DNA of 58,784 nucleotides from Pirellulaceae bacterium. GTDB taxonomy: Bacteria; Planctomycetota; Planctomycetia; Pirellulales; Pirellulaceae. Where the stretch lies: positions 1 to 58,784 of the forward strand of contig JADHUC010000017.1 of NCBI GenBank assembly GCA_016784735.1, given 5' to 3'. Both the position numbers and the translations under genes were made by a program. The notes under the pieces were generated by a model, which searched no databases, had not been told where the DNA came from, and was given only the letters and a program-made list of their open reading frames with translations. Positions 26,420 to 37,296 of the stretch are shown here, piece by piece (the stretch's first letter is position 1; the number at the start of each line of letters is the position of its first letter).

Positions 26420-28888
26420 TCAGGATGCGGACTTCCGTTGCGGTGAGGCCAGCCTCGTCAGTGCGGGCAGGCGTCTGAAGAGAAGTTCGATGATCAGCAG
26501 CACGGCAGCGGCGGCGAGCCAGAATGGCGGGGTCAGAGGGCGTCCGGCGAACGCCTTCGTCGGGGTAAGGACGTCTTCGGTGGTCGGGTCGAAGGTCGTT
26601 CCGGCGGCTTCGCTTATCGCCCGGAGCGTCGCGAGGCCCCGGGCCGGGTCGTCGAACTCCGCTCCGGCGGTCCGTTTCCAGGCGGCGGCCCGGAGCGTCT
26701 TTCCGCCGGTTGTGACCAGCATCGCCCTGCTGCTGCCGACGGGCAGGGAATGCTGGCCGGGGGTCGTGGCGACTTCGACGATCCTTTCGCCGGCCAGGCG
26801 GTAGACCTTCGCGTCAGTCGGCGCGTCGACGTTCAGAACTGGCCGGCCGGCGGGGAAACCGACGCTCAGGGGCAGCTCTCGGTGCGGCGGGCCGAGGGCG
26901 CTGGCGACGGCTTGGCGCCAGAAGGCGATGTACTCGGTGGGGGTCTGTTCGATCCAGTCGGTCGCCCAGGAACCGGTGGCGGCGGATGTGAAGGCCAGCG
27001 ACTGGCCGCTGCCGTAACGCATGCGGGCCAGCAACGGCTCGTTTTTCGAGCTGATCACCAACGGCGTCCAGGCGTGGCGGCGGGCGCGCGAACGGTTGTA
27101 CCCGCCGAGGGCGGGCAGCTTCGTTACATCGATGCCGTCGATGGCTGGATCGTCATTGACCTGCCGGGCCGTCAGGGCGAGATCCACGAGCAACTGGTCG
27201 TCCATGCTGCGTGCCTCGCGCAGGACGACAGCGGGAATCTGGTCGTAGCTCTTGGTGTGATAGTGTCGGCCCTTGCCGGCGTAAGCCAGGGTGTTCATGA
27301 GCTTGACGTTGGGCGCAAGGCCGACGGAGATGGCCGAGAGTGTGATCTTGCGGTCCACCATCCTCTGCACGCAACGGCTGTAGTCCGTGCCGGTCTCGGT
27401 CTCGCGGCCATCGGAAATCAGCAGGACGTGTTTGTACGGCGAGTCGATCTGCGGCAGAATGCGGGCGGCCTCCTGCAGGCCCCCGAGGATGTTGGTCATG
27501 CCGAACGCGCCAATCCGGCTGACCTCGTAGCGGGCGGGTTCCAGGTCCTTGACCTTCGTCGGCTCGATGATGTTGTGGTAGTCGCTGTCGAAGCTGACCA
27601 GGGCGAGGAAGTCACTGGGGCTCAGGCCGTCCATGGCGGCGATGGCGATTTCCTTGGCAATGTCAATCTTGCCGACGGCGCTGGTGAGGCCTTCGTTCAT
27701 GCTCCAGGAGTTATCCAGCACGATCATCAGCGCGAAGGGGACCTGCTCCTTCTTCGGGTCGAGATGGACGGCGAAGACCGGGTCGAGCGTCGAGTCGCGC
27801 CACCCGCCCGCGGCGTAGGCTTTTCCACCGCCGGTCGTGACCAACGCCCCGCCGTCTGCGACAAAGGCCTCAATGGCCTTCTGGGCGTTGGGCGAGACGT
27901 CGGCGGCGGGGGTGTTGTCCAGCACGATCGAGTCGCACGCGAGGTCGCCGGCCAGGTCGGCAGGCTTGACGATGCGGACCTGCATGCCGTTGGCCGTGAG
28001 GGCCTTCTTCAGCACGGCCGAGCCGGAGGAGTTCGAGAGGATCACCACGCGCGGGGCGAGCGGGACGTCGACCAGGGCGGTGGCGGTGTTGTTGGCGGTC
28101 AGTGAATCCCGGGCAAAGACAGCGCGGACCTCGACGCGATGGACGCCCTCGGCGGCTATCGTGGCCGGGAGCGTTACGGAGCTGACCCCGGCGGGCAGTT
28201 GAAGTTTCCGTTCGTCGGCAACCTCGCCGTCGATCAGCAGCGTCAGCGTGGCCGGTCCGGCGGCGGCCGAGCGGACGACGGCCTCGACGGGCGTGGGGAC
28301 GTCCCGCCATACCGTCGCCGGGACGATCAGGTCGGCGATCAGCGATTCGCCCGCCAGCGGCTCGACGGGCGCGGCGTAGGCCGTCGCGCCGTCGTCGATG
28401 AGTCGCCCGACGGCGGCCAGCGGGTCGCCAGTGGTGGGGCGACCGTCGGAGCAGATCAGGGCGGTCTTGACGCCGGTGCCGGTGAAGCTCGCGCTAGCGA
28501 CGTCGATTGCGCCCGCCAAGTCGCTGCCGCCTTCGGCGCCGAAATCGACGACGGTGACGGTGCACTTCGGCCCGATGACATCGCGGATTTCTGCGATGCG
28601 CGCGTCGAGTGCCTCTTGGCTCGCGGGGGAGATGGATGCGGATCGATCGGCGACGATCACCAGTTCGACGGGATCGCGGCTCAGCCCTCGTCGAGGGAGC
28701 GTGAGGCGAACGTCCATCGCCCAAGCCGCCAGCATCGCCAGCAGCGTCAGGCGGACCGCCAACATCGCCACGACGCGCCATCGCCGCCAGGGCAGGTGCG
28801 TCCGAATGGCCGCCACCGCGCAAACGACGCCCGCAACGGCCAGCAGGCCGACGGCGATCAGGCTCGTGATGGAAACGTCTGTGGACAT
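26420..28888 (-). CDS. Large membrane protein with two VWA-like domains
   Basis: 822 residues from ATG 28888; a longer frame upstream is only the translation of a REP-type repeat (VGQVCNLP...GRLQTCPT) and is rejected. Two N-terminal membrane helices (about 7-25 and 38-58) lead to a VWA-like region with DRSASIS (a MIDAS DxSxS, about 93-97), a beta-sandwich part, a glutamine-amidotransferase-like region (VVILSNSSGSAVLKKALTANG), and a second VWA domain with VLDNSWSMNE. A last helix (FWLAAAAVLLIIELLF) lies near the C-terminus. This architecture is standard for the last gene of MoxR/Bat-type operons, whose products are thought to act as envelope chaperones or aid maturation of exported complexes. 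It is separated from its upstream neighbour by 118 bases that include a repeat. Confidence 0.85.
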   Translation of the reverse strand: MSTDVSITSLIAVGLLAVAGVVCAVAAIRTHLPWRRWRVVAMLAVRLTLLAMLAAWAMDVRLTLPRRGLSRDPVELVIVADRSASISPASQEALDARIAEIRDVIGPKCTVTVVDFGAEGGSDLAGAIDVASASFTGTGVKTALICSDGRPTTGDPLAAVGRLIDDGATAYAAPVEPLAGESLIADLIVPATVWRDVPTPVEAVVRSAAAGPATLTLLIDGEVADERKLQLPAGVSSVTLPATIAAEGVHRVEVRAVFARDSLTANNTATALVDVPLAPRVVILSNSSGSAVLKKALTANGMQVRIVKPADLAGDLACDSIVLDNTPAADVSPNAQKAIEAFVADGGALVTTGGGKAYAAGGWRDSTLDPVFAVHLDPKKEQVPFALMIVLDNSWSMNEGLTSAVGKIDIAKEIAIAAMDGLSPSDFLALVSFDSDYHNIIEPTKVKDLEPARYEVSRIGAFGMTNILGGLQEAARILPQIDSPYKHVLLISDGRETETGTDYSRCVQRMVDRKITLSAISVGLAPNVKLMNTLAYAGKGRHYHTKSYDQIPAVVLREARSMDDQLLVDLALTARQVNDDPAIDGIDVTKLPALGGYNRSRARRHAWTPLVISSKNEPLLARMRYGSGQSLAFTSAATGSWATDWIEQTPTEYIAFWRQAVASALGPPHRELPLSVGFPAGRPVLNVDAPTDAKVYRLAGERIVEVATTPGQHSLPVGSSRAMLVTTGGKTLRAAAWKRTAGAEFDDPARGLATLRAISEAAGTTFDPTTEDVLTPTKAFAGRPLTPPFWLAAAAVLLIIELLFRRLPALTRLASPQRKSAS

Positions 28889-28913
28889 TAGTCGTGTCGC
28901 GACACTGCTGAAC

Positions 28914-28984
28914 GTGGGGCAGGTTTGTAACCTGCCGTGGGCCAAGTGTTTCCGACGCATTGGCAGGTTACAAACCTGCCCCAC
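28914..28984. repeat. REP-like paired hairpin, family B, copy 2
   Basis: Ends GTGGGGCAGGTTTGTAACC and GGTTACAAACCTGCCCCAC are inverted copies; the spacer differs from copy 1. It lies between the fifth and sixth genes of an operon whose other junctions are mostly 4-base overlaps. Confidence 0.88.
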
Positions 28985-29006
28985 GGTCAACGTGCCGTCG
29001 AACTCC

Positions 29007-30761
29007 TTACTCCGTCAATCGTTTGTGGAACAGGGCCCACTCGGCGACCAGTAGCATGCCGGCAAGGCCGACCAGGAAGCCCGCCAGGGGCGTCCGGGCG
29101 GTATACTCGGGCGGCTCGCTGGCGTCGTGCCGTCGCAGGTCGCTTTCAGTGGTGCTGAGGACGCTGAAGGCGTGCGTCATGGGGTCACCCGGCCTGAGAT
29201 CCAGGCCAATCCGCCGCCGGGTCCAGTCGCCCACGACCTCGCCGGGACGCAGCGCCTCCGGCTCGGGCAGCATCCATTTTGCGGCGTTCCGCATCAGCAC
29301 CGGAAAGGCCGCCGCCAACGGTAGGCGACTGGCAGTCGGATTGAGCGGGATGCCGACCATTAGAACCTTCTGCTCGCGCAGCGGCGTCGGTGGCCGGGTT
29401 TCTGGCAGTGCGTCCGTTCCGATGATCTTGCCCGTCGAGCCGGCCCAGACGACAGGCATGTCGCCGGCAAAGACGATGGGCTCAGCCCAGTCGGGCAGCT
29501 CGGTGCGGACGGCGCGGTTGACGCTCAAACCGCGGAGGTCGACGCCGCGTAGCAGCGGATGACGCACTTGGCGAGTGACAGTCACGGGCTCATTGGCCAG
29601 CCCGGACACTTTCACGACGCCGGAACGCAACGGGTACAGCACGATCGCGCCGCCTTCAGGCCACGCGTCGGGCGAGTGGTTGACGTATACGGTTAGCGGA
29701 GGTGACGCGGCATTGGGTGTGGCGAGTGTGACGATGCCTTCGTCGACCAATGTGGTGAGCATGGCCGAGACGTAGGCGTTGGGTTTCTGCCCGTTCGGCG
29801 CGACGACGGCTACCGCCTGAGCATCGGCCGGTGGGACGACGATGCCGGCGACGTTGTCGGCCGCGAGGGCGTCGCCCTCGGGCGGGTCGGCCCGAACTTC
29901 GACGATCGAGGCTGCCCCGGTGTCATCGAAGCTGGCGGATTGTTCGGCGCTCTGACCGGCGGCCAGGCTCACATCGTCGAAGGAACGCACGGGCCGGTTC
30001 CCAAGCCAGATCGTCCCCGAGATCGTCCGCGCGGTTCGGCCGAAATTGGCGAGGGTGAAGCGGACGGTTTGTGTCTTGCCGCGGCGGGTGGCGCTGATGG
30101 TGGTGACGGCGATGTTTTCGCCGGCAGGCGGGGCGACCCAGGCGTTGGCGCGGTCGGCCCACGGGCCTTCGGGCGGCAGAGGGGCGTCGGTGAAGACGTA
30201 CAGTTTTGTACGCGGGTCTGCGCCGAAGACGCGATAGGCCTCGGCCATGGCCGAGGGCAGGTCGGTCGGGCCGTCGAAGGGCTCGATGGCTCGGACGGTG
30301 CGGGAGGCGTCGGCGTCGACGGCGACCAGCGGTCGCAGGACGGTCATCCGGCCGGCGGCTTCAATGACGGCCACTTCGGCCCCGCCGGACAGGGAGTCGA
30401 TCAGGTTGGCAGCGGCTATCTTGGCGCGGTCCAGGTTGGTCGCGCCGTCACGCGTGGCGTTCATGCTGGCCGAGGCGTCGACCAGGACGACGACTTTCGA
30501 CGCGTCGATGCCCGAACCGCCGACGGCCAGGTCCACGGCCGCCAGGATCAGGCACGCCAGGATCGTCACCAGCAACGTGAAGCCGATCGCCCGTCGGAGG
30601 CGATCGGACGCCCGGCCGAACGGCTCGGACTTGAGAAAACGCTCCCACAGGTAGACCGCACTGGCGGCGATGCGGCGGCGGGGCATCGGCAGCAGGTACA
30701 GCACCAGCGGCACGATCAGTAGCAGCGCCAGGTAAAGAAAACCCGGGTTCCGCAGCGTCAT
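29007..30761 (-). CDS. BatA/VWA-domain membrane protein
   Basis: 584 residues. The N-terminus is the typical BatA-type membrane unit (LRNPGFLYLALLLIVPLVLYLL, then a second helix about 58-80). A VWA domain follows with the MIDAS motif DASASMN (about 94-100). The middle (about 250-500) is beta-rich, and a last membrane helix (LAGFLVGLAGMLLVAEWALF) closes the protein. Its start overlaps the previous stop (ATGA), showing translational coupling. Such proteins bind metal through the MIDAS site and cooperate with MoxR ATPases; the client of this set is unknown. Confidence 0.88.
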   Translation of the reverse strand: MTLRNPGFLYLALLLIVPLVLYLLPMPRRRIAASAVYLWERFLKSEPFGRASDRLRRAIGFTLLVTILACLILAAVDLAVGGSGIDASKVVVLVDASASMNATRDGATNLDRAKIAAANLIDSLSGGAEVAVIEAAGRMTVLRPLVAVDADASRTVRAIEPFDGPTDLPSAMAEAYRVFGADPRTKLYVFTDAPLPPEGPWADRANAWVAPPAGENIAVTTISATRRGKTQTVRFTLANFGRTARTISGTIWLGNRPVRSFDDVSLAAGQSAEQSASFDDTGAASIVEVRADPPEGDALAADNVAGIVVPPADAQAVAVVAPNGQKPNAYVSAMLTTLVDEGIVTLATPNAASPPLTVYVNHSPDAWPEGGAIVLYPLRSGVVKVSGLANEPVTVTRQVRHPLLRGVDLRGLSVNRAVRTELPDWAEPIVFAGDMPVVWAGSTGKIIGTDALPETRPPTPLREQKVLMVGIPLNPTASRLPLAAAFPVLMRNAAKWMLPEPEALRPGEVVGDWTRRRIGLDLRPGDPMTHAFSVLSTTESDLRRHDASEPPEYTARTPLAGFLVGLAGMLLVAEWALFHKRLTE

Positions 30762-32037
30762 GGATCTGCCTTTCGCAACTTCTCGAAGTAGCTCCGGGCG
30801 GTTTCGGCGGCGTCATCGGGGATGCCTTCGGCGCGCACGGGCCGGTCGTCGCTGCGCGCGGTGGCGACATCGTCGGCCAGCGGCTTGTCAGCGGGTCGGG
30901 CACGGCTGCTACGAACGGCGGCCAGAAAGTCCAGCAGCTTCATCGGGCGATCTTTGCCCTCCTGCGTGCTTGCGGCGCGGGCGGCGGAGATGACCTGCAT
31001 GCCCTTCCGGCTCGGCTTGACGGCCAGACGCGTGGGGTTGCCGCGCGGGTCCTTGCTGGTGGCGTTGGCCAGGTCGGCATCGGATTTCTTCTTGCCGCCC
31101 TTCTTACTCTTGACCTTCGCGCCGGGGTCCTTGCTCATCACGGCCACGTCCACGCCGCCCTTGCTTTCAGCGCCGGATTCGTCCTTGGTCTTCTTGGCCT
31201 GTTCAAGGTCCTTGAGAAGAGCGGCGTCGAGCTTGACGGGATCGATCTTTTCGTTCTCGTCGCGTTTGGACGGGTCGTCTTTGCCGGCAATCTCATCGTC
31301 GTCCCAGCGAATGGGCGTCACGCCGGTCAGGTCGACGTCGAAATCGGTGGGGGCCTCGGCCAGGTATTTCTCGATCATCTCGTCGGTGATCTTGACGGTC
31401 TCTTCCGGCTGCGGCGCGTCGTCGATCATTTCCATCGGGGCCGGGTCGACGGCCGCGAGCGGCTCGGCAGGCTCTTTCTCGGTCGTCGGGGCCGGTGCAG
31501 GCGGACGATTGTCGACCGGCGGAGTGAAAGCTACGCGTTTGCCGTCATCGGTCGGCGCGGGGTCATTGCCGGTGGCGACCAGGCAGGCGACGCCCAGGAC
31601 GACGGCGAGACCCGCCTGGGCGAGCCACTGGCGCCGCGAGCCAAGCGACCAGCGCGGCCGCAGGACGACCTGACGGGATCGACTGCGGGCCAGGTCGCAG
31701 GTCAGCTCGCCCAGTGGGCCGAAGCGGTCGGCGTCGGCAGCGAAGCTCCGGGCCGAGGCGAACAAATCGTTCGTGCCGGCGCGGCGGTCGAGCAGTTGGG
31801 CGAGGTCGCCGTCGGCGGGACTCCGCAGGCGGACGAGCATCGCTACGGGGACAATCGCAGCCAGAACGGCCAGGGCCCCGCTGGCGACGGCGACAGCCGG
31901 CAGGTCGAGCAACCTGTGCAGCAGCAGGCCCAGCAGCGCGACGTTGACCGCCGCCGCGGCCAGCAGAAGCACGGAACGGGCGGAATGCTCCAGCACCCAC
32001 AGTCGGCGCATCCGGCGGATCAGTTTGTCGATGCCGT

Positions 32038-32041
<4 letters not shown>
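30758..32041 (-). CDS. Membrane protein of the MoxR-VWA operon
   Basis: 427 residues from ATG 32041, which overlaps the upstream stop by four bases; a longer frame runs antisense into the MoxR gene and is not used. Two hydrophobic segments (about 22-42 and 46-68) and a third near 150-165 anchor the N-terminal third. The rest (about 180-427) is soluble, rich in Pro, Asp and Lys, and low in complexity (PPAPAPTTEKEPAEPL; SKKGGKKKSDAD). I recognise no catalytic domain. Proteins of this kind are regularly found between MoxR and VWA genes in planctomycetes and may act as a scaffold. Both borders are ATGA overlaps. Confidence 0.8.
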
Positions 32042-33986
<1,945 letters not shown>

Positions 33987-34018
33987 GGCCTCGGCCGCGG
34001 TGGTGTCAGTGTGGTCGT

Positions 34019-34894
34019 TTATCGGAAGACTCCTTCCTTGGGCAGGCGGGCGAAGAGGACTTCGTCAATGTCCTGCGTGGTGGGCAGAGAAAGGTAGTGT
34101 GCGCCGTACCGCTCGAACTGGCGGCGGATGTCGGCGCAATGGTCGGCAAAGAACTGTTCGTAGCGCGTCAGCGTGTCGCGCCGTAGCAGGACGCGGAGTC
34201 GGCGGTCGGTTTCGAGGTCTTCCAGCTCGACATCGCCGTCGATGTCGGGCCGGGCCTCCTCCGGCGCGATTACGTGCATGCCGACGACGCCGAAGCGCCG
34301 GCCAGCCAGCAGACGCACGCCGGCTAGGACGCCCGCCGGGTCGAGGAAGTCCGATAGGACGAAGGCCATGCCCGGCAGGCGGTTCTCGGCGGAGAAGGTG
34401 GCCAGGGCCGCGGCCAGGTCCGTGCCGCCGCTGGCGGGCGGGTCGAGCAGGTCGAGGATCTCGTAGATCTGCGTCTTGCCGCGGAGGACCTTCGACGATT
34501 CGAGAAGCCCCTCGGCGAACAGGCACACGCGGACGTCGTCGTCGTTGGTCAATCCCACGTAGGCCAACGCCGCGGCGACGTGGGCGGCGAAAGCCAGCTT
34601 GGTCGGCTCGCCCAAGCCCATCGAGCCGGAGGCATCCAGGAGAATGTAGATTGGCAGCGCCTCTTCTTGCTCGAATATCTTGATGAAGACCTCTTCGAGC
34701 CGGGCGTACAGATTCCAATCGAGGTAGCGGATGTCGTCGCCAGCGGAGTATTCCTTGTGGTCGGCGAACTCCAGCCCGGCCCCGCGGCTGACGGAGCGGC
34801 GATGGCCGATCTGACCACCGCGGTGAATGCCGTGGGCGAGGATCTCGAAGCGATCCAGCTTGCGAAAGAACTGGCTGTCCAACGACAACGCCAT
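34019..34894 (-). CDS. DUF58 protein (VWA-like fold)
   Basis: 291 residues from ATG 34894; in-frame TTG and GTG codons at 34912 and 34909 are possible alternatives. The diagnostic DUF58 stretch EFADHKEYSAGDDIRYLDWN is at about 40-60, and a VWA-type strand with LLDASGSMGLGEPTK follows. It is the first gene of the six-gene operon DUF58-MoxR-MoxR-membrane protein-BatA-VWA running to 26420. No signal peptide; probably cytoplasmic or peripheral at the membrane. The stop is 32 bases before the GTG of the next gene. Confidence 0.92.
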   Translation of the reverse strand: MALSLDSQFFRKLDRFEILAHGIHRGGQIGHRRSVSRGAGLEFADHKEYSAGDDIRYLDWNLYARLEEVFIKIFEQEEALPIYILLDASGSMGLGEPTKLAFAAHVAAALAYVGLTNDDDVRVCLFAEGLLESSKVLRGKTQIYEILDLLDPPASGGTDLAAALATFSAENRLPGMAFVLSDFLDPAGVLAGVRLLAGRRFGVVGMHVIAPEEARPDIDGDVELEDLETDRRLRVLLRRDTLTRYEQFFADHCADIRRQFERYGAHYLSLPTTQDIDEVLFARLPKEGVFR

Positions 34895-35362
34895 ATCTGC
34901 TGCACTCACCAAATGAGCCGACCGGCTGGGAATTATTTCCTAGTGTGATCGTCGGCGGTTAGGCTGTAAACCTAGCCCGGTCAAAGTCAGGTCAGGAAAA
35001 CCGTTGCGGGATTTCCCGCCTGGACGCATCGAACACGGGCGCCACGGTCGGGTATCCCGATGATGTTTCCGCCGTCTAAGGCGAACGGCAGATGACAATT
35101 TACCCGCGACAGAGTAGCAGGCACACTCCGTGTGCCGTCCGCTTGGGGCTACGGCACACGGAGTGTGCCTGCCACTTTGGTAAGATCTCAACCGCCGCTC
35201 GCCTAATAGACTGGTCCCTCGCCGAAGAAGTCAGGCGGCCGTCGGTTGCCACGGGCGCGCCGGTCGCATAAGTTGGTTGAGCGTCCCAAAGCGGGTCCAT
35301 AGGGCCGGCGATCAGTAGCTTGAGACCATTCGGGAATTCCACTTGTTGACAAGGAGAACCCC
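34895..35362. other. Divergent intergenic region with one repeat
   Basis: About 470 bases between the MoxR operon and a divergent secreted-protein gene. It contains the family-A-like repeat at 35114-35175 and a short TAGG/CCTA hairpin near 34960. Promoters for both directions should be here, but no strong consensus pair stands out. A minus-strand frame near 35200-35342 gives a partly protein-like string without a start signal. Confidence 0.5.
35114..35175. repeat. REP/BIME-like paired hairpin, family A variant, copy 2
   Basis: GTAGCAGGCACACTCCGTG begins it and GTGTGCCTGCCAC ends it. The two inner palindromes are GGCACACTCCGTGTGCC and GGCACACGGAGTGTGCC, a variant of the family A hairpins with a shorter spacer (GTCCGCTTGGGGCTAC). 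Confidence 0.8.
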
Positions 35363-36046
35363 ATGCTGTACCGAACTGTACTGGCCATTATCGTATGTAT
35401 GTCGCTGACGGCGCTGAGTTGCGGCGCCGAGCAATGCGACGGCCTGCCGTTGATCTTTGCCGATGACTTCGAGCAGGGCGCCGACCGTTGGCAGCCCACC
35501 GACCTTAAGGCGTGGAAGATCACCGAGACGGACGGCCAAGGCAAGGTCTACGACCAGCACCGGCAAAGCGACTACAAACCGCCGCACCGAAGCCCCAGCA
35601 ACCTGTCGCTACTTAAGGATATTGTGGTGGGCGATTTCGTGCTGCTGATCAAGGTGCGCAACACGGCTTTCGAGGCAGGGGGACACCGCGACTGCTGCAT
35701 CTTCTTCGGCTACCAGAACCCTGAGCACTTCTACTACGCTCACCAGGGCCTGGTGCGCGACGCGATCTCGAATCAACTGCTCAAGGTAGACAAGGGCCCG
35801 CGCAAGCCCATCGGCCAGACCAACGAGGGCACACCCTGGGACAAGGGCTGGCACCAAGTCAAGTTGGTCCGCCGTGTGAAGGACGGCACGATCGAACTCT
35901 ATTTCGACGACATGCAGAAACCTGCCAAAACGGCCGTCGACAAGGATTTCACCTGGGGAAAGATCGGACTGGGCTCCTTCGGCGATACGGCCCAGTGGGA
36001 CGACGTGAAGCTCTACGGTCAGAAGGTCGAGCCGCCCGACGAGTAA
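35363..36046 (+). CDS. Secreted concanavalin-like beta-sandwich protein (DUF1080-like)
   Basis: 227 residues preceded by AAGGAG. The signal peptide has a cysteine near its end (LTALSCGAEQC), so it could be a lipoprotein, although a lipobox is not clear. The mature part reads as one jelly-roll: FADDFEQGADRWQPTD, then FVLLIKVRNTAF, CCIFFGYQNPEHFYYAH, WHQVKLVRRVKDGTIELYFDD and GKIGLGSFGDTAQWDDVKLYG. This is the pattern of LamG/DUF1080-type carbohydrate-binding or 3-keto-glycoside hydrolase proteins, common in planctomycetes. No catalytic motif can be named. Confidence 0.75.
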   Translation: MLYRTVLAIIVCMSLTALSCGAEQCDGLPLIFADDFEQGADRWQPTDLKAWKITETDGQGKVYDQHRQSDYKPPHRSPSNLSLLKDIVVGDFVLLIKVRNTAFEAGGHRDCCIFFGYQNPEHFYYAHQGLVRDAISNQLLKVDKGPRKPIGQTNEGTPWDKGWHQVKLVRRVKDGTIELYFDDMQKPAKTAVDKDFTWGKIGLGSFGDTAQWDDVKLYGQKVEPPDE

Positions 36047-36288
36047 GGGTAATCTCGTTGGGGTATTCTGATTCAAGAGCTGGAGAAGCGGTTTCGGTGG
36101 TTGCGGGGACTGGCTTCCTTGCCGCATTCACTGCGGACGCACAAAATTCAAGTTGCGACTCCGCAGATTCCCAGCACTCTTCGGGGACATTGACCACGCG
36201 TTTTTTCCGGCATAGCATGAGCCTTACCTGATCGACGAGACGCAAACACCGCTTACCCACGTTCATCAGCCCGATAAGGAGCCGCTCT

Positions 36289-37296
36289 ATGACCGCTGAC
36301 AATCCGAACCGCTCGCAAGATTGTCCCGCCGGTTCTTCCCAACCGGGGTGTCACCGCCGCGAGTTTCTGGGAGCGGCTGCGGCCATTCCGGCGGCCATGG
36401 CCACTACGCAGATGCTCGGCGCTGACGTGCCGACCGACAAGGCGAAGCCGCCCGATGCCACACCCATGCCGCAGATTTCGTTGGGCAAGCATTCGATTTC
36501 GCGGCTGATCGTCGGGTGCCACAACATCGACGGTGGGTCGCACATGTCGCGCTTCATGGACCGGGAGATGCGCGACTACTATACGCCTGAGAAAGCGATC
36601 GAGACGCTTTGCCGCTGCGAAGAAGTTGGCATCAACGCATGGCAAGGACAAGTACGTGGTCCTTTGCGAGAGATTTACGACCGCCATCGGAAGACGGGGG
36701 GAAAGATGGGCCTTTTCGGACTGACCGGCCGGGACGAAAGCATCCAAGAACTTGCCAAGATTGACGGTTTGATTGCCCTCGCCCATCACGGCGAAGTCAC
36801 CGACAGGCTCTTCAAGGAGGGAAAACTCGATGTGGTCCATGACCGCTTGAAACGCATACGTGACGCGGGCCTGTTGGTCGGTGTGTCCACGCACATGCCC
36901 GACGTGGTCGATGCCGTCGAATCGAAGGACTGGGATCTGGACTACTTCCAGACGTGTGTTTACGAGCGGCACCGTGACGAGGAGGCTCTTGAGAAGTTGC
37001 TCGGACACGTTCCGTTGCCGATTGGTGAAGTGTATCTCAAGAGCGATCCGCCCCGGATGTTCAAAGCGATCCGGCAGAGCAAGCGGCCCTGCCTGGCATT
37101 TAAGATTCTGGCCGCCGGGCGACGGTCGGACGTGGAACAAGCGTTTCGAGAAACGTTTGCCGGGATCAAGCCCACCGACGCGGCGATTGTCGGGATCTAT
37201 GACCGCTACAGCGATCAAGCCGGACAGAACGCTGCTTTTGTCCGCCGTTTTGGCGGCCCGGTTGGTGTGTCAGGGACAGGGAGGATTCGCTCATGA
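36289..37296 (+). CDS. Tat-exported aldo/keto-reductase-like TIM-barrel protein
   Basis: 335 residues with AAGGAG 7-8 bases before the start. A Tat-type signal (HRREFLGAAAAIPAAMATTQ) follows a 20-residue polar extension. The barrel opens ISLGKHSISRLIVGCHNIDGG, as aldo/keto reductases do, and contains LIALAHHGEVTDRL, GLLVGVSTHMPDVVDAVE and DYFQTCVYER at the expected strands. The usual Asp-Tyr-Lys-His tetrad is not obvious, so it may not be a normal reductase; an isomerase or sugar-processing relative is possible. Its stop overlaps the next start (ATGA), coupling it to a PQQ-propeller protein. Confidence 0.7.
   Translation: MTADNPNRSQDCPAGSSQPGCHRREFLGAAAAIPAAMATTQMLGADVPTDKAKPPDATPMPQISLGKHSISRLIVGCHNIDGGSHMSRFMDREMRDYYTPEKAIETLCRCEEVGINAWQGQVRGPLREIYDRHRKTGGKMGLFGLTGRDESIQELAKIDGLIALAHHGEVTDRLFKEGKLDVVHDRLKRIRDAGLLVGVSTHMPDVVDAVESKDWDLDYFQTCVYERHRDEEALEKLLGHVPLPIGEVYLKSDPPRMFKAIRQSKRPCLAFKILAAGRRSDVEQAFRETFAGIKPTDAAIVGIYDRYSDQAGQNAAFVRRFGGPVGVSGTGRIRS

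Noticed and set aside
26750..28105. A 451-codon plus-strand frame
   Set aside because: Antisense to the large VWA gene, whose domains are unmistakable; no start signal.
28889..28990. N-terminal extension of the large VWA protein (VGQVCNLP...)
   Set aside because: It is only the translation of the family B repeat and its flank, and the ATG at 28888 directly precedes the first membrane helix.
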